DNA of 64,000 nucleotides, taken from assembly GCA_018398815.1 (NCBI GenBank), contig CM031621.1:1505088-1569087 (forward strand), in the 5' to 3' direction. A model generated the notes under the pieces. It was not told where the DNA came from. It ran no database searches and worked only from the letters and a program-made list of their open reading frames with translations. Position numbers and translations under genes: made by a program. This document shows positions 11,661 through 23,000 of the stretch, in pieces (the first letter of the stretch is position 1; every line of letters starts with the position of its first letter). This stretch comes from Conus ventricosus (lineage: Eukaryota > Mollusca > Gastropoda > Neogastropoda > Conidae).

Positions 11661-14600
11661 CTTTGGGAAATGAAGGTTCAAAATTTTTTAGTCGATCATA
11701 ATATTTCATTTTTTTGCTTTCCCTTTCACAGTCGGGTTGCACCCTCAAAAACTCTTTCGATCGGGAAAAAGGGGATTCCCTTTTTAAGGCTAAAAACGGG
11801 GAGTACTTTAGAAGGGGAAAACGAAAAAAATGGTGTGTTTGGTTTGTGTGTGTTTAAACCCGGGGTGAGGGCCGATGGAGGAAGGACAGCGCACAGCCCA
11901 AACACACCAAAAGCTTGCTTACCATCTCTTTTCATAAAACCTGCATTTCGTCACAAAAAAAAACCACAAAAAAATTCTATAATTTTAAACTCCCCCAATT
12001 TTTCAAAGAACGAAACAAAATTTGCATATGGAATCAAACAAAATAAAATTTTTCCTTTTTCCCTGAACTTCCCCAAAACCCCCTTTTAAACAAAATAAAC
12101 ATTAACTAACCCGGGATAAAACAAAATTTCTACTTTCCCTGGCCAGGTGATCTTAACTTTTAAACAACCCACGTCTTTTCTTTTTTTTTTTTTTTCTTTT
12201 TTTTTTCCACTGTCACTTTCACAACACGACAAAAAAACGTTTGCACGGTTCTTTTGGCTGCTGGCCCTGGTGGGTGAGACTTTTTGGCACGGGCGTTGGT
12301 CTGCGAGAAAGGGCGCTGGCCAAGTATGGGGGTTTCGAACCCCCGGTTAAGATAGAACAGGGGACTACCCAACATCGACTGTTCCCCCTTTTCCCTTTTC
12401 TTCCCTTCATTAACGCTTTGAAACCTCTCCCCTTCTCTCTTAAATCCATTACAAAGTTTTTGGGCATAAGTGAAAACAAGGTTGCCCCTCTCGCATAACA
12501 AAAACCCTTTAAATTAGCATTCCTGAATACAACATAAAACGACGCGACAGTGATAAAACCCCCAACAAACTTGGCCTTTGGCCGTATAAAATTCATAAAT
12601 AAAATTGCCAACATTACCCGACGCAGAACTGATCTTGAAACTAATCCCGGTCGAATGTTTTGGATTGAAATAAAAATTTCCAAATAAACCCCTTTAAAAA
12701 ATGGGAAAAATTTTTAAAATAAACCCCCCTCTTCCACATACAAAAGGTATGACAATTTTTTGTACAAATGTTTGGTTTGGATCTGTCACAAAAATTTCAA
12801 ATATACTCCTTTTTGGGGGACTTCAAAAATTGATATTTTAAAAAAAACCCAACCAGCTTGGACAAGTAAAAACAAATCACTTCATCACTCCATCATTTTA
12901 GTAAAAACCCCCCCAACGAAATAACTAAAACAACTGCACACTTATTGATCAGGGTTAAACACTAACAAAAAAAACCCGAATACAAGATGTTTCAGGGTAA
13001 AATTCGGGTATTAGTAAATCACTGCCCCATTTTCCCTGCACGGGGTCCTTAAAGCTCCCAAAACCACCCCCCCAAAAGGGTCACACGCCCCACCAAAAAC
13101 CGCTTTTTTAAAAAAAGTTAATAAAAGCAGCATCCCCTCAAAGACTTAAACTTTTTCCCTTTTTTCATTTAAACTTAAAAATTACTCAAAAGTCGATGAT
13201 GCACTGTCCTTCGGGTACCAAACATTCCTCACCATCATAAAAAAACAGGGCCCGTTACTTCAAAAAAGAGTTACCCCTCCGAAAGATGAACCCGGGGTTA
13301 ACTCCAAATTGCTGCAAAAATGGAAAACCTACGGTGACCAACTAAAGGCAGAAAAATTTTGTATTGAACGAAAACAAAGAGCAGAAAAACCCTTTTTTTC
13401 AAACGAATTTTAAAAAAAAGCCAAAAATACAAAATTTCAGAAAAAATGATAACGGATCCAAAATTTCCACGGGCGCCAATTTTGGGGGGCAAAAAAACAC
13501 TTTTTAAAAAGGGCAACAAGCTACAAATTCACAAACATCAAGAAACCAACATCACCCCGGAAAAATTTTTAATTTACCCCATTTTCCCTGTCATTATCAA
13601 TCCCCTTTACTCAAGCTTCACAGACTAAAGAGCGCCAAAAGAATAAAAAGCCCGACTTCCCTAATATCTTTTTGCAAACAAAAATTTGGGATCCAAAACC
13701 CAAAATTAAAATTCCCCTTCTTGCTTTTACATGAATTTAGGTATGCACATAGCGCAATTAAAGAAAAAAAATCCATGGGTCCTGATAACATCCCACATTT
13801 TTTTCCCCCAAACTCTCTCCCCAAAACCCTTACTTGTTGAGTTTTTAAAAACTTTATAAAAATCTATCCTTTGAAACTAATGTTTTCCCCCCCGGCGTTA
13901 AAAAACCCCCAAAAGAAACCCCCCTTTTCCAAAATAAAAAATGTTTTTGTGTTTCCCAAATAATTTCAAAAACCTATATCCTTACTATCGATCTATCCAA
14001 ACCCCTTGAAAGACACATAAAAACACACACGTAATCCAGTTCATGGAGAAAAAAAAAACTATTTTACCCACCCAATCTGGATTCCGAAACTAATCATTCC
14101 CCCGCCACAAGCATTATCACGGGAAGTGGACTCATGGGTTTCAAAAATGAACCAAACACAAATGACAGGGGTTGTCTTTCCCTTTACTTCAAAAAAAAGG
14201 GTTTTAACTTGTTTTATCATTTTTCCCTTCTTTCCAAAGAAACAACTGTCTACTTAACCAAAACCCCCGACAATCTCATTATTTTCCCAAACATACTTGA
14301 AAAGATAGGACTCAGTAAAGTGGCGCTTAATGGGAAAAACCCCCACCAGACTTTGTCAGACATGGGGTCCCACAGGGGTCGTACAAGGCCCCCCAAAATA
14401 TTCGGGATCTTCCTCCAAAGAATTTTTAAACCCTTGTCCGAACAGATGAAAAAGGGGACGACAAATTTTTTGCTGATTCCCCGCCTCCCAAACGAATGGT
14501 AGTGATCAAAAGAAAAATAGAAACTTCTCTCCAGGAAAGTTTAAAACCCCAGGGCCCGACTGGTGGCATTCAAACTCAATGGGCCCTACCCCAGCCAAAA

Positions 14601-16472
14601 CCAAATCTATGATTATAGCCCCCCCCCAAAAACCCTCAGTTGACTCCCCTTTGGGCCCAAAACTTCAGTTGAATGGCAACCCTTTTAAACGGGCAGGGAA
14701 TGACCTCGGTTTTAAGGGGTTTTTTTTTAAAGATAGATAAAGAAATTAAATTCAAAACTCCTAAAAAAAACGTATGCAAGGTAGTTTTCAAAAAAACCTT
14801 TTCCCTGTTTATTTTAAATTTAAAACGCTACGTCCCAAAAGTAATGTGCAAACTTTTCTTCAATGCCAAAATAAAATTTACGAAAATTACGCCCCAACAT
14901 TTTGGGGGCCCGGGATTTGTGCCTCCACAAAAAAAGGGTGAATTCTCTCCATAGACGTGCAGCAAAACTACTTTTCCCTCCAGCTGGATCTCTAACAACA
15001 GACGAAAAAAAAAAGCGCTGAAAATTTCTTCCTTTTGAAAAGGCAATTGGAAAATTTAACAAAGGGAACATTTATGTTTTCAATCTTTACAGATAAATAT
15101 GCCATGTTTTTATCAAGGGCCCTTTTTCAAGGGTCGAACAGCAATTTTTTTTGGGTCGAAAGGGAAAATTTCCTTTTTTTCCCCACCCACGCATTGAACT
15201 ATACAAAACAAGCCTAGCTTACCTGGACCAAAAGTCTGGGAAAAATCACTTTCCCCCCGGGAAACTACAAAACCAAAGAATACTTTAAAAAACCCTTTTA
15301 AGGAACATTTTCAAAAACATTTTTTTGTCCCAGTATTTTAAAATTTTTCGATTACAATGGGGTTTGTGTCCCATTCGCTAAATTTATCTGTAACCATACT
15401 TTGGAAAATCGCCAAAAATAAAACCTACTTTTCCCTTTAAAAAAACTCATCCCCACCCCCCAAATCTGTCCCACCATCCCTTTTCCTCCCCCCTACCTAC
15501 CATTCTCTCCCTTTCCCCCCCCTCCTCTTAAACCCCCTCTCCTGTATTTTTGTTTGTTTGTTTGCTTGTAATTTTTTCCTTTTTTTTTTTAAACCCTCCC
15601 CCATCTTTATTATTTCTTTTTAAAGAGCAGTTTTCTTAACATTGTAAATTAGATTATCATGTTTTCTATGGTTTTAATTTTCCCCGTTGAATGATAGTGG
15701 CTGAAATAAGTATGCATACAAGGAAAAATTGTAAGACTAGGCCCTTTTGGGCCCAAAATCTTTATCCTTGGGTAATTTAAAAAACCAAACAATCCCAAAC
15801 AATCAATCAATCTTTTTTCTCCTTATCAAATGGACATGGTTTCTTTTCTTTTTTTTTTTCTTTTCTTTCTTTTCCCCTCATTAGTTACACTTCTCTCTCT
15901 CCACATCTCTCCTCAGTCCTTCCTCCCGCAGACTATCTCATGCAAAACTCTCAACTTGGGTTTTCTTCCCCCCCTCCCCTCATCTCTCTGCTTTTTTTCC
16001 CCCCAGAGATTAAACAAAAAATCGGGGGGCCTCCCCTCCCCACCCCTTTTTCTCTCTGTTTTGTTCTCCCCCCCGTTTCCCCTTCTCATAACCCCCTTCC
16101 CCTCACTCCCCACCACATCCCCTTTTTATTTCCTTTCCCATCTTCCAAAAAGGGGGAGTTTCCATTGGCAGTATTTTTTTTTAACCCCGCCCGAAAACCC
16201 CCCAAATTATCCCCTCCCAAATTTCCCTTGGATGTTTTAAATCATTCCAAACCCCTTTTCCTACACGGGCCCAAATCTCTGTGGTGGTCAAAAAGGGCAA
16301 TTTTAATTTTATTACCAGAATTTTAAACCCACCCCCACCACAACACTACCTTCCCCCCTTCCTTTCCTGCTTTAAAAACCCGCGACGTCCGACTAAAAAA
16401 GGCGCCCGGTTTTTCCCGGTTTGGCTAGATTTTGCCCTTGGAAAACCAGGCCCCAACCCACAAAAACCTTCC
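11661..16472. other. low-quality contig end distorted by homopolymer runs
   Basis: Base usage changes abruptly: AAAAAA, CCCCC, TTTTT and GGGGG runs appear every few tens of bases, and codon reading of the contained LINE breaks constantly by single-base gain or loss. It ends exactly at the 100-N gap. This looks like uncorrected read sequence at a contig end. Open frames here (for example 12219-12683 minus) should not be annotated as genes. Confidence 0.75.
13740..15812 (+). mobile_element. LINE-D: reverse transcriptase of a non-LTR retrotransposon in error-rich sequence
   Basis: The blocks are recognisable despite frame jumps. KEKKSMGPDNIPH lies at about 13757-13797 and KPLERHIKTH near 14001-14030. 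A degraded DFKKAFDLVYH-type block is near 14190-14220. A GVPQGS-equivalent GGTCCCACAGGGGTCG is at about 14365-14381, and a FADD-type stretch (TTTGCTGATTC) near 14470. ARLVAFKLN at about 14555-14580 corresponds to the post-FADD block. RRAAKLLF at about 14957-14980 and LENLTKGTFMF at about 15047-15080 belong to the tail. TSLAYLDQK follows near 15210. The 3' end is probably the AATCAATCAATC tail at about 15800-15812, after a T- and C-rich untranslated part. It is a different lineage from LINE-A/B by sequence. Confidence 0.72.
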
Positions 16473-16572
16473 NNNNNNNNNNNNNNNNNNNNNNNNNNNN
16501 NNNNNNNNNNNNNNNNNNNNNNNNNNNNNNNNNNNNNNNNNNNNNNNNNNNNNNNNNNNNNNNNNNNNNNNN
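16473..16572. other. 100-N assembly gap
   Basis: Exactly 100 N, the conventional size for a gap of unknown length. The order and orientation of the two flanking contigs rest on scaffolding, not on sequence. Confidence 0.99.
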
Positions 16573-17383
16573 TACATGAACCTAGATTACACTGACATGA
16601 ATATCAAAAAGAAAAAGACTAGCCTTGACCATTTGATCCATTGATTATTTATTGCAAACACTGAATGAATTTCTAAACATCTCCTGGGGACTGATAATCA
16701 TGAAACTTGTCTGGCAAGGCTCAAAATAAGGTGGGGACAAACCATAAAAAGACCCACAGAAAAGCAAACAAAAATACTCTATATGTATAAGAAAATTCCA
16801 TTTGAATTCCATTCAAGTGTCTGTATTCAATCCTCATTGTTCATCTATCAGCATGGAGCAAAGTGTCTGATGAATTTTTTTTATTGCAGACACCTCTGAA
16901 ATTAGCACAAATTTTAAAGCTACCCTATTATGCACATTAGGATGCAGTCTTTCAGTACAAAGACATTTGTTCTGAATGCATTTCTTTTAAGCCTGCCTCC
17001 TCCCTCCCTCCTTCAAGTCGTGCGCGCGCATGCACACACACACACACACATACACATCTTTTAACTGCTCTCCTTCCTCATTTGTCTCTAGATTCTCAAG
17101 TCTCAAGGTGAACTAACTTCCAAGTTCAACTATCCACAAAGTATTGAAATCAGCACCAAATCTAGTCAGTTGTAGCTTGCTGAACTTTCTACAATCAAGA
17201 GAGATTTGAGACAAACACTGACAAGCATTTACAACTCTGTGCTTGGTATCCCCATGACTGTTAACAGTCACAGAAGATCACGAATGCCCCATTTTCATAA
17301 TGATGAAATAAACAGCACCCCCTTTCACAGAAACAATATACTCATCCTATCTTTCCCGCAAATTTTACATAAACTCTAATCCA
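16573..17383. other. no feature recognised
   Basis: Clean unique sequence right of the gap, with a short (CA)n at 17034-17052. No exon was found, although the next USP32 exons downstream of 18957 would be expected in this direction. Confidence 0.6.
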
Positions 17384-18879
17384 TTAACCCTCTTGTATTC
17401 AGATTCTCCGAGGCCAAATTCCCCCTAGTTTTCCAGATTTTTTGGTGAATTTAGCCTTAAAATGGGTATGTATGGTTCATGCTTCACCACAACCAAGAAT
17501 AAACCGCTAGAGCTACGAAATTCCGCATGTATGATCACAAGGCTTTGTTCTATACTGTGAGCAAGATTTTGTGTGTCTCGAGGTGAAAGGTCGTGTCACT
17601 GTCACCAAATGTCACCTAAGTGTCACATGCGATGGTGACAATTCTAATACAGCACACCAACATGCAGTTATCCCATGTTAGTGTTGTAAAATGAAAGCTG
17701 CGGCCTAAGTGAGATGATCTGTCTTCTGTCCGCCTGTTCAGTCCCCACAAGTAATCCACAGAATGTCACACACAACTAGTGTCAATTGTCACTATGTACT
17801 ACTGAACAGTTACTGTAGATTCAAGCACAGTTCCTCATTGTTTTTCTGTCACTGTTCTAAGCGCCGTATACATGTCCATATGTATTTACACAATGTATAG
17901 CTGTGAAGAAATTGAGTAGAGTGTCACTGCCAAGTGTCATCAAAGCACTGTCACCATAAACTACAGGTAAGCATATATACACGTACACACAGAGAGACTA
18001 GCAAACTGCCCTACTGTTGAGCCACTTTGCGCATGGTAGTCATGGAAACAGTCATTCTTGTGAAAGTATAGAGGCACCCTGGCAGAAAAGAACACATATA
18101 TGACGTTTCTACGCGTCATCCCTTAGTTGTCATACGGAATAATCAGTACAGAGACAGCCCCGCATTTCGTCAGGTGTTTGTGTCGAACCAGAGGGGGTCA
18201 GGTGTGCCCTTAGCTGCTTGTCTTTGTTGAGCGTATCTGTTAGTTTCTTCTGCTACTAGTTGGTAAAAAATGTGAGAGGTAGAAAAAACAAATAATCAGT
18301 GCGGTGGGCAGTGTTCGGCAGTGAGTGCGCTTGGCTGTCGGCTGTTGGAATGCGACCACATGGGCAGGATGTGTAGCCAGTCGCCATTGTTTTGCAGAAC
18401 GGCGAGTAGCATGTTGTACTGAGGGTCGCTTTCCACCATTTTCCTCTCCTTCATTGGTGCCGATTCAACATAATTCTCTTCTCCTAACTCTCCATTTTCA
18501 TACTTCTCTACTTCTTGCATAATTTGATCCCACTCCTCCGCTGAATACTCAGGAATATCATCAAACTCGCTGTTGTTAGCAGACGACGCCATTGTGAAAA
18601 TCGGTCAGTCTCACGCACAACTCTTCGCTTGCAGTTTCTCCTCTTTCTTAGTGAATGGAACTGGTGCCAGCATCCAAAAATAGTGCTGTCAGATTACTGG
18701 GCTATAGTGGGAAATCCCCAACAACTTTTAGTGGCTCTCCGAGTATTTTCACGGAGTCAGCACGTGATGGAAAAGTACCATACACAGGCGGCAGGCAGCT
18801 CCCGTCTGCGCCCGTTACGAAATCTAGCGCGCTGTCTCAGCGCTCCCGTCTGCACCCGTTATGAATACAAGAGGGTTAA
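17384..18879. mobile_element. piggyBac-like element (TTAA duplication, 14-bp terminal inverted repeats)
   Basis: The left end is TTAA (17384-17387) followed by CCCTCTTGTATTCA (17388-17401). The right end is TGAATACAAGAGGG (18862-18875) followed by TTAA (18876-18879). The repeats are perfect inverted copies, and TTAA target sites with CCC-starting termini are the signature of piggyBac. The interior is about 1.49 kb. It carries one minus-strand ORF (18296-18592) but no recognisable DDD transposase core, so it is probably non-autonomous. The 17580-17960 interior is strikingly rich in GTGTCACT and its reverse complement. It sits in the USP32 locus about 80 bp below exon 18957-19114. Confidence 0.87.
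18296..18592 (-). CDS. 98-residue acidic ORF inside the piggyBac-like element
   Basis: It starts MASSANNSEFDDIPEYSAEEW and continues QIMQEVEKYENGEL and ESAPMKERKMVESDPQYN. The N-terminal half is highly acidic, and the last 25 residues lose that character. It begins about 270 bp inside the right terminal repeat and reads inward, the position expected for a transposase N-terminus. Acidic N-termini are common in piggyBac transposases. However, no catalytic block follows before the stop at 18296, so it may be a truncated transposase or a passenger gene. I do not recognise a specific family for it. Confidence 0.45.
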   Translation of the reverse strand: MASSANNSEFDDIPEYSAEEWDQIMQEVEKYENGELGEENYVESAPMKERKMVESDPQYNMLLAVLQNNGDWLHILPMWSHSNSRQPSALTAEHCPPH

Positions 18880-18956
18880 GCATAGCAAATAAGGGTCATC
18901 ATATTATCCTTTACATAAATTCTACACGATCATGACCATCAAATAGGGGCCTTCAC

Positions 18957-19114
18957 CTCATCTTTCATGCTGATTTTCCACAGGCGGATGTCTTCCCTGT
19001 TGAAGCGCAACTTGTTGCAGAGGAACTCATACACCTGCTGCATGGTGTGTTTGCGACTGAAGGCTGCTGTGTAGGCCAGGGTCCGTCTGGGAGTGTTGGA
19101 GCTGTTGGCCAGAT
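18957..19114 (-). CDS. USP32: USP32-type deubiquitinase, ubiquitin-like region exon
   Basis: A 158-bp exon with acceptor TGTTCTCAG at 19115 and donor GAG|GTGAAG at 18957/18956. It reads LANSSNTPRRTLAYTAAF, SRKHTMQQVYEFL and NKLRFNREDIRLWKISMKDE. It matches what I recall of the USP32 segment between the DUSP domain and the catalytic core, where vertebrates have a LAYT-x2-FSR run followed by a RLW motif of the ubiquitin-like fold. The first two bases complete an Asn codon begun by the A ending the exon at 19358, giving IAW-N-LANSSN, so the phases fit. USP32 is an EF-hand, DUSP and UBL-containing cysteine deubiquitinase at Golgi/endosomal membranes (family knowledge). The exon ends in phase 0. 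The next exon is not found before the gap. Confidence 0.75.
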
Positions 19115-19357
19115 CTGAGAACAAAAGTTCTGCATAAAGCACTTTAAGTCAACAGAAATCATGCTTGTTAGAGAAAGAAAATATTCTCCAACAGCCTCAC
19201 TGACAGTCATGAGATTATACAATCACAAATGTGCAAAAATGCATCTAGTTCATGCAAAAATCAACATCTGGTCCAAAAAAAAAGAAAAAGGGGGGGATGG
19301 AGGGGAGAGGTAAGTACCATAGGGCTGATATGCATGTGGATTGCGTGCAACACTTAC

Positions 19358-19509
19358 TCCATGCGATGCCTCCAATGCCCGCCAGCATGCCCGAGACGGT
19401 GGTGGCATGTGGGGGGGCGTTGTGAGGCATGTGATGCCGGTACAATTATACACACAGTCAGAAACAGTTCCAGCTGTGCGTTTCTCATCCTCAGACTGAC
19501 CAGTATTGC
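19358..19509 (-). CDS. USP32: USP32-type deubiquitinase, exon before the UBL region
   Basis: Acceptor CCTTTCAG at 19510, donor GGA|GTAAGT at 19358/19357. The first part reads NTGQSEDEKRTAGTVSDCVY and NCTGITCLTTPP. After the seven-C run near 19405-19411 the sensible reading moves one frame to HATTVSGMLAGIGGIAW, which alone gives the phase-1 end needed for the next exon. A single missing C in the homopolymer explains this. The Ser/Gly/Ala-rich content fits a linker. Recognition as USP32 rests on the junction with 18957-19114. The alternative is a real frameshift in a decayed gene. Confidence 0.6.
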
Positions 19510-19934
19510 CTGAAAGGACATGGTCAAACTCTAACTTGCTGCTCATGCATGTATCACATTACTAAAAAAGTCTTAACATACAAGAGAACAATTTTGTCCA
19601 TATGTACCTAGCCTTTAACTACAGAATCACACTACTGTGTAATCTTATCCCCATCAACATGAACCTGTGGCAACATCCCCTGCCACGTTCCATCCCCCTT
19701 GCAATGATACCTTTCTCACCTCCCTTTCTGTTTTGTATTTCTTGTTCATATTTTCTTTTCACTAGGACAACAAAAAGAGAGCATTTTAAGCTAAAGCTTG
19801 ACAGGAAAAGAATGAGAAAATGAGAAAAACGAGGGAAAAAATAGAACGCACACCCACACACACACACACACAAAATCAGGATGCATCCATGATCCAAGCC
19901 TTTCAAACAAAGAAGTGAACAGCAAGCCACTCAC

Positions 19935-20096
19935 TCATTCGGGGTAGGGAGGACAGCCACCATACCAGCCTGGCAGAGCCCCCAGATTGGCAAGGAACAA
20001 ATGCACCAAGTCTTTGGCCCTCTACAAACACAATGTCCGCCGCAAAACGTCCACCCACATTGTTAGCGCGAAAACTCAAGCATTGAGTCAAAGAAT
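19935..20096 (-). CDS. USP32: USP32-type deubiquitinase, DUSP-region exon (contains indels)
   Basis: Acceptor TGATTTTAG at 20097, donor ATGA|GTGAGT at 19935/19934. One frame reads LSFRANNVGGRFAADIVFVE, then GQRLGAFVP. A second frame reads LGALPGWYGG, and the first frame resumes as SSLPRM. Vertebrate USP32 has a matching order here: GGR, then VP, then W-x-A-L-x2-WYG, then LPR, at the end of the DUSP domain. At least two one- or two-base shifts, in AA and GGGGG runs, are needed to read it through. They are probably assembly errors of the kind seen throughout 20-48 kb. The assignment is tentative. Confidence 0.5.
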
Positions 20097-23000
20097 CTAA
20101 AATCACACACAAATCCAGGCAAAACTTTATTCTCCTAAATGAAAACACCAATCCTGAAAATACAATGCCCTACAATAACATGACAATAATCATAATAGAA
20201 AATTCCAATCAACATGACATATTGTTAAAAACCGCATAAACACTCGATTAAATCAAAGTCAACACTTGACACCTATCCCACTCCCACTAACCCAACTCCT
20301 CCCTTCATTTAGATAAGGCACAAACCAGGAGAAAAACAAACACACAGAGTTATCCAACTTTAGTCTCTCTAAAAGAGGCCAATAAACCATACTCTTCCAA
20401 CAGCAAGGAGCTGCCTCCCACCCCATCCCACCTCCTTAATCCTTCTCTCATTTCCCCTTTAATGACCTAATGAGGTGAGGATGCCAGCAAGGCTGTTGTC
20501 ATGGCTGGAGGCCGAGACGGCAATGGGTGGCAGAATCTTTCGCTACAAATAAGGGGAGTGATGCTGGGCTGAGCGTCTGCAATCCCAGCAACCGGGTATT
20601 TGAGCGTTCATCCCATGGCTTGCGTCACTATGCAAGCCCAAGGCGTGGACTGCCGTTGCTTGACAAATTTGGATGATGCCAAGCTCTTTGTGACGCTGAT
20701 TGTGCCCCACGAATCACCCTCATCCACAAAGTTCAGGAAGGAGGAGTTGAAGTTGCAGCTCGGCCTTTGGCGAAACGGTGCTTAGGGGGGAGTAGGTGGA
20801 GGAGCTGCCCTGGCCCAGTGCCTCATCCCAACTAGGGACACAGGGTCACACACAAGTTCATATGCAACAGTATCCACATCTCAAAAGGAAATCAGCAGAG
20901 CATGTTAACCCACAGTGAGCCCACATATTCCTAGAGCAAAAACAACAGATCAACAATGCAACACCCATCAGTAGTTGTAACAGAATAACACTGCAACAGT
21001 TAACAGTTAACAAAGCGACATAAGTCTAATCAAGCGACAGCTAACGGCACGAGATGCAACAGTTACAATTAACATCAAAATACCCCACCCGCACCCTCAA
21101 ATACCCAGTTTAAACAAGTAAGATGGATTGACCGCTTGTTGAAGTAAGGTTTACAATTGCGCCAAATTCAAAAGTCATCTTTAATTTTAGCACCTTTTCT
21201 GATCGAAGCTGGAGATGGGAGTGTCCAAGGTTTGGGACCGGGAAGTATAATGCATAACGTACCTACGCAGTAAAACTCCTGTTCCCGTCATACTCACTTC
21301 CGAAGTCAAAGAAAGACTATCGAAAAGGATGGTGGGAAACAGTGCTCAAAACCCTGAACAGAAACACAGGTCCCCTCACAAGAATGTCACATACATTCCC
21401 CAAGCCAAAAACATGATTGCTATATGCCATAAAGTGCTCTAAGCAAGATCCACACATGTCAGTTTTGGATGTCTAAGGATTATTAAGATCATGGCATCCA
21501 TTCAGAAGCTATCATAACTTCCCAGGAAAAATAATTTCAAAACGCACAGAATCACGAAAAGGAGAAGACAAAAAAACCTCTCAAAAACAAACAGGAAAGA
21601 GCGATGTACAGGTCTGCGCCCAACAAAGACACTTTCATTCACATATATCACTTGAAAACACATGAGAAAGTACAACAAAGTGCAAAGTAATAAAGAGCGG
21701 TAGCAGGTTCCCACAGATAACAGAAAAAAAAGTTCAAGAGTGGTTTCAATGGAATTTCCAGTGTTAAGCAAGCTACATTCACGGTAAAGAAATTCACAAA
21801 CTTCTTGCCAAATTATGTTTATTTAAACACTATTAGATCAGCCTTTACTATCCAATCAAATAACTTAACAACATTTCTTACCTCGTATACATGCAAGCAC
21901 AACGGTCAGGTCCAGAAGAAAGGAAAGAAAAAGGCAGGTAAGAACTCATTGTTATTCTCTCAGAATTAACACAGTGACTTAACAGATACCACAACCAGCC
22001 ACAGATCTTACCACCAGAAAGTGGGGTTGGCAAATCAAATGTGCCTCAAATAACCAGGCCCTACGTATCACTGCAGCAAACTGCAGCACAGAACACAATG
22101 GAACCAATTTTTTGAATGTATCTCCCTCCCAACACTCAGTGAAACAGTGATAAGATAAATGCAACTCCATGGCAAACAACAGTACCAATACACGCCAGCA
22201 TTAGGACAACGTATTTCCAGTAGCACGATTCGTCGATCGTTTTCTGTTTTAGAAAAGCTGCTTGAAGACCCTGCATCTGCTGATGTGGAAGGTGCAACTT
22301 GAGAACCCCCCTTGTCACTGCCTTAAAACTAGAAGAAGCAGGCAGTTGACTGCCCGATCTCCTGCTTGCAAAACCACTGTGTCAGATCAAGGTGAGGAGT
22401 TTCGGTTTCCAAGAGTGAAATCCATGCATGGTCAGCAGATGTGGGCACCACCGTCATTCTCTAATTCCTCAGTTCATGATCCACCACCGTTGTGTCTCAC
22501 TCCACCAACATGACTCTTCACAGCACAGATGCCCAACCCTAGATACTAAAACTCATCATGCACAATGTGCACCATGCTGAGTGTTTCGATTTCTCCACGA
22601 GCTAACCAACCCCTTTGAAAGCATCTTTTTCCTGCCCACATAGCAAATGAAAAACGCAAGTCACCTTTTCCCCATCATATGCAGGCTTCAGAAGCACTAT
22701 TTAGGCGCAAACCCTCGACGTCTACATACAACCCCGAAAGGTTAACCAAAGGAAAGAAACCTGTTGGCTTCTACACTTACGTCATAGTAAGTCCAAACCT
22801 AGTCATCTTGACGAGTTACTTCCCTTCTGCTTCAGCTAGGCTGTGTTGTCGGTATGCTACGGATCGGCCGATCACAAGCCACATGGAGAGACATAGATTG
22901 AGATTTATTACGTATAAAAAAACAAAAACTAAATTGACAGTACACTTCTTTATCTTTAGATTACAGATGATGACCGATTGAAATTTCAAGGACTTTACCA

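Noticed and set aside
12285..12350. tRNA-like segment with GGGGGTTTCGAACCCCCG resembling a T arm or SINE B box
   Set aside because: Only one arm is convincing, the A box is unclear, and the sequence is in the low-quality stretch; a tRNA-derived SINE remains possible.
12219..12683. 154-residue minus-strand ORF
   Set aside because: Lies in the homopolymer-distorted contig end; no family resemblance and codons altered by run-length errors.
20608..20772. Minus-strand reading NFVDEGDSWGTISVTKSLAS as a possible USP32 linker exon
   Set aside because: No clear acceptor or donor and the linker is too variable to recognise.
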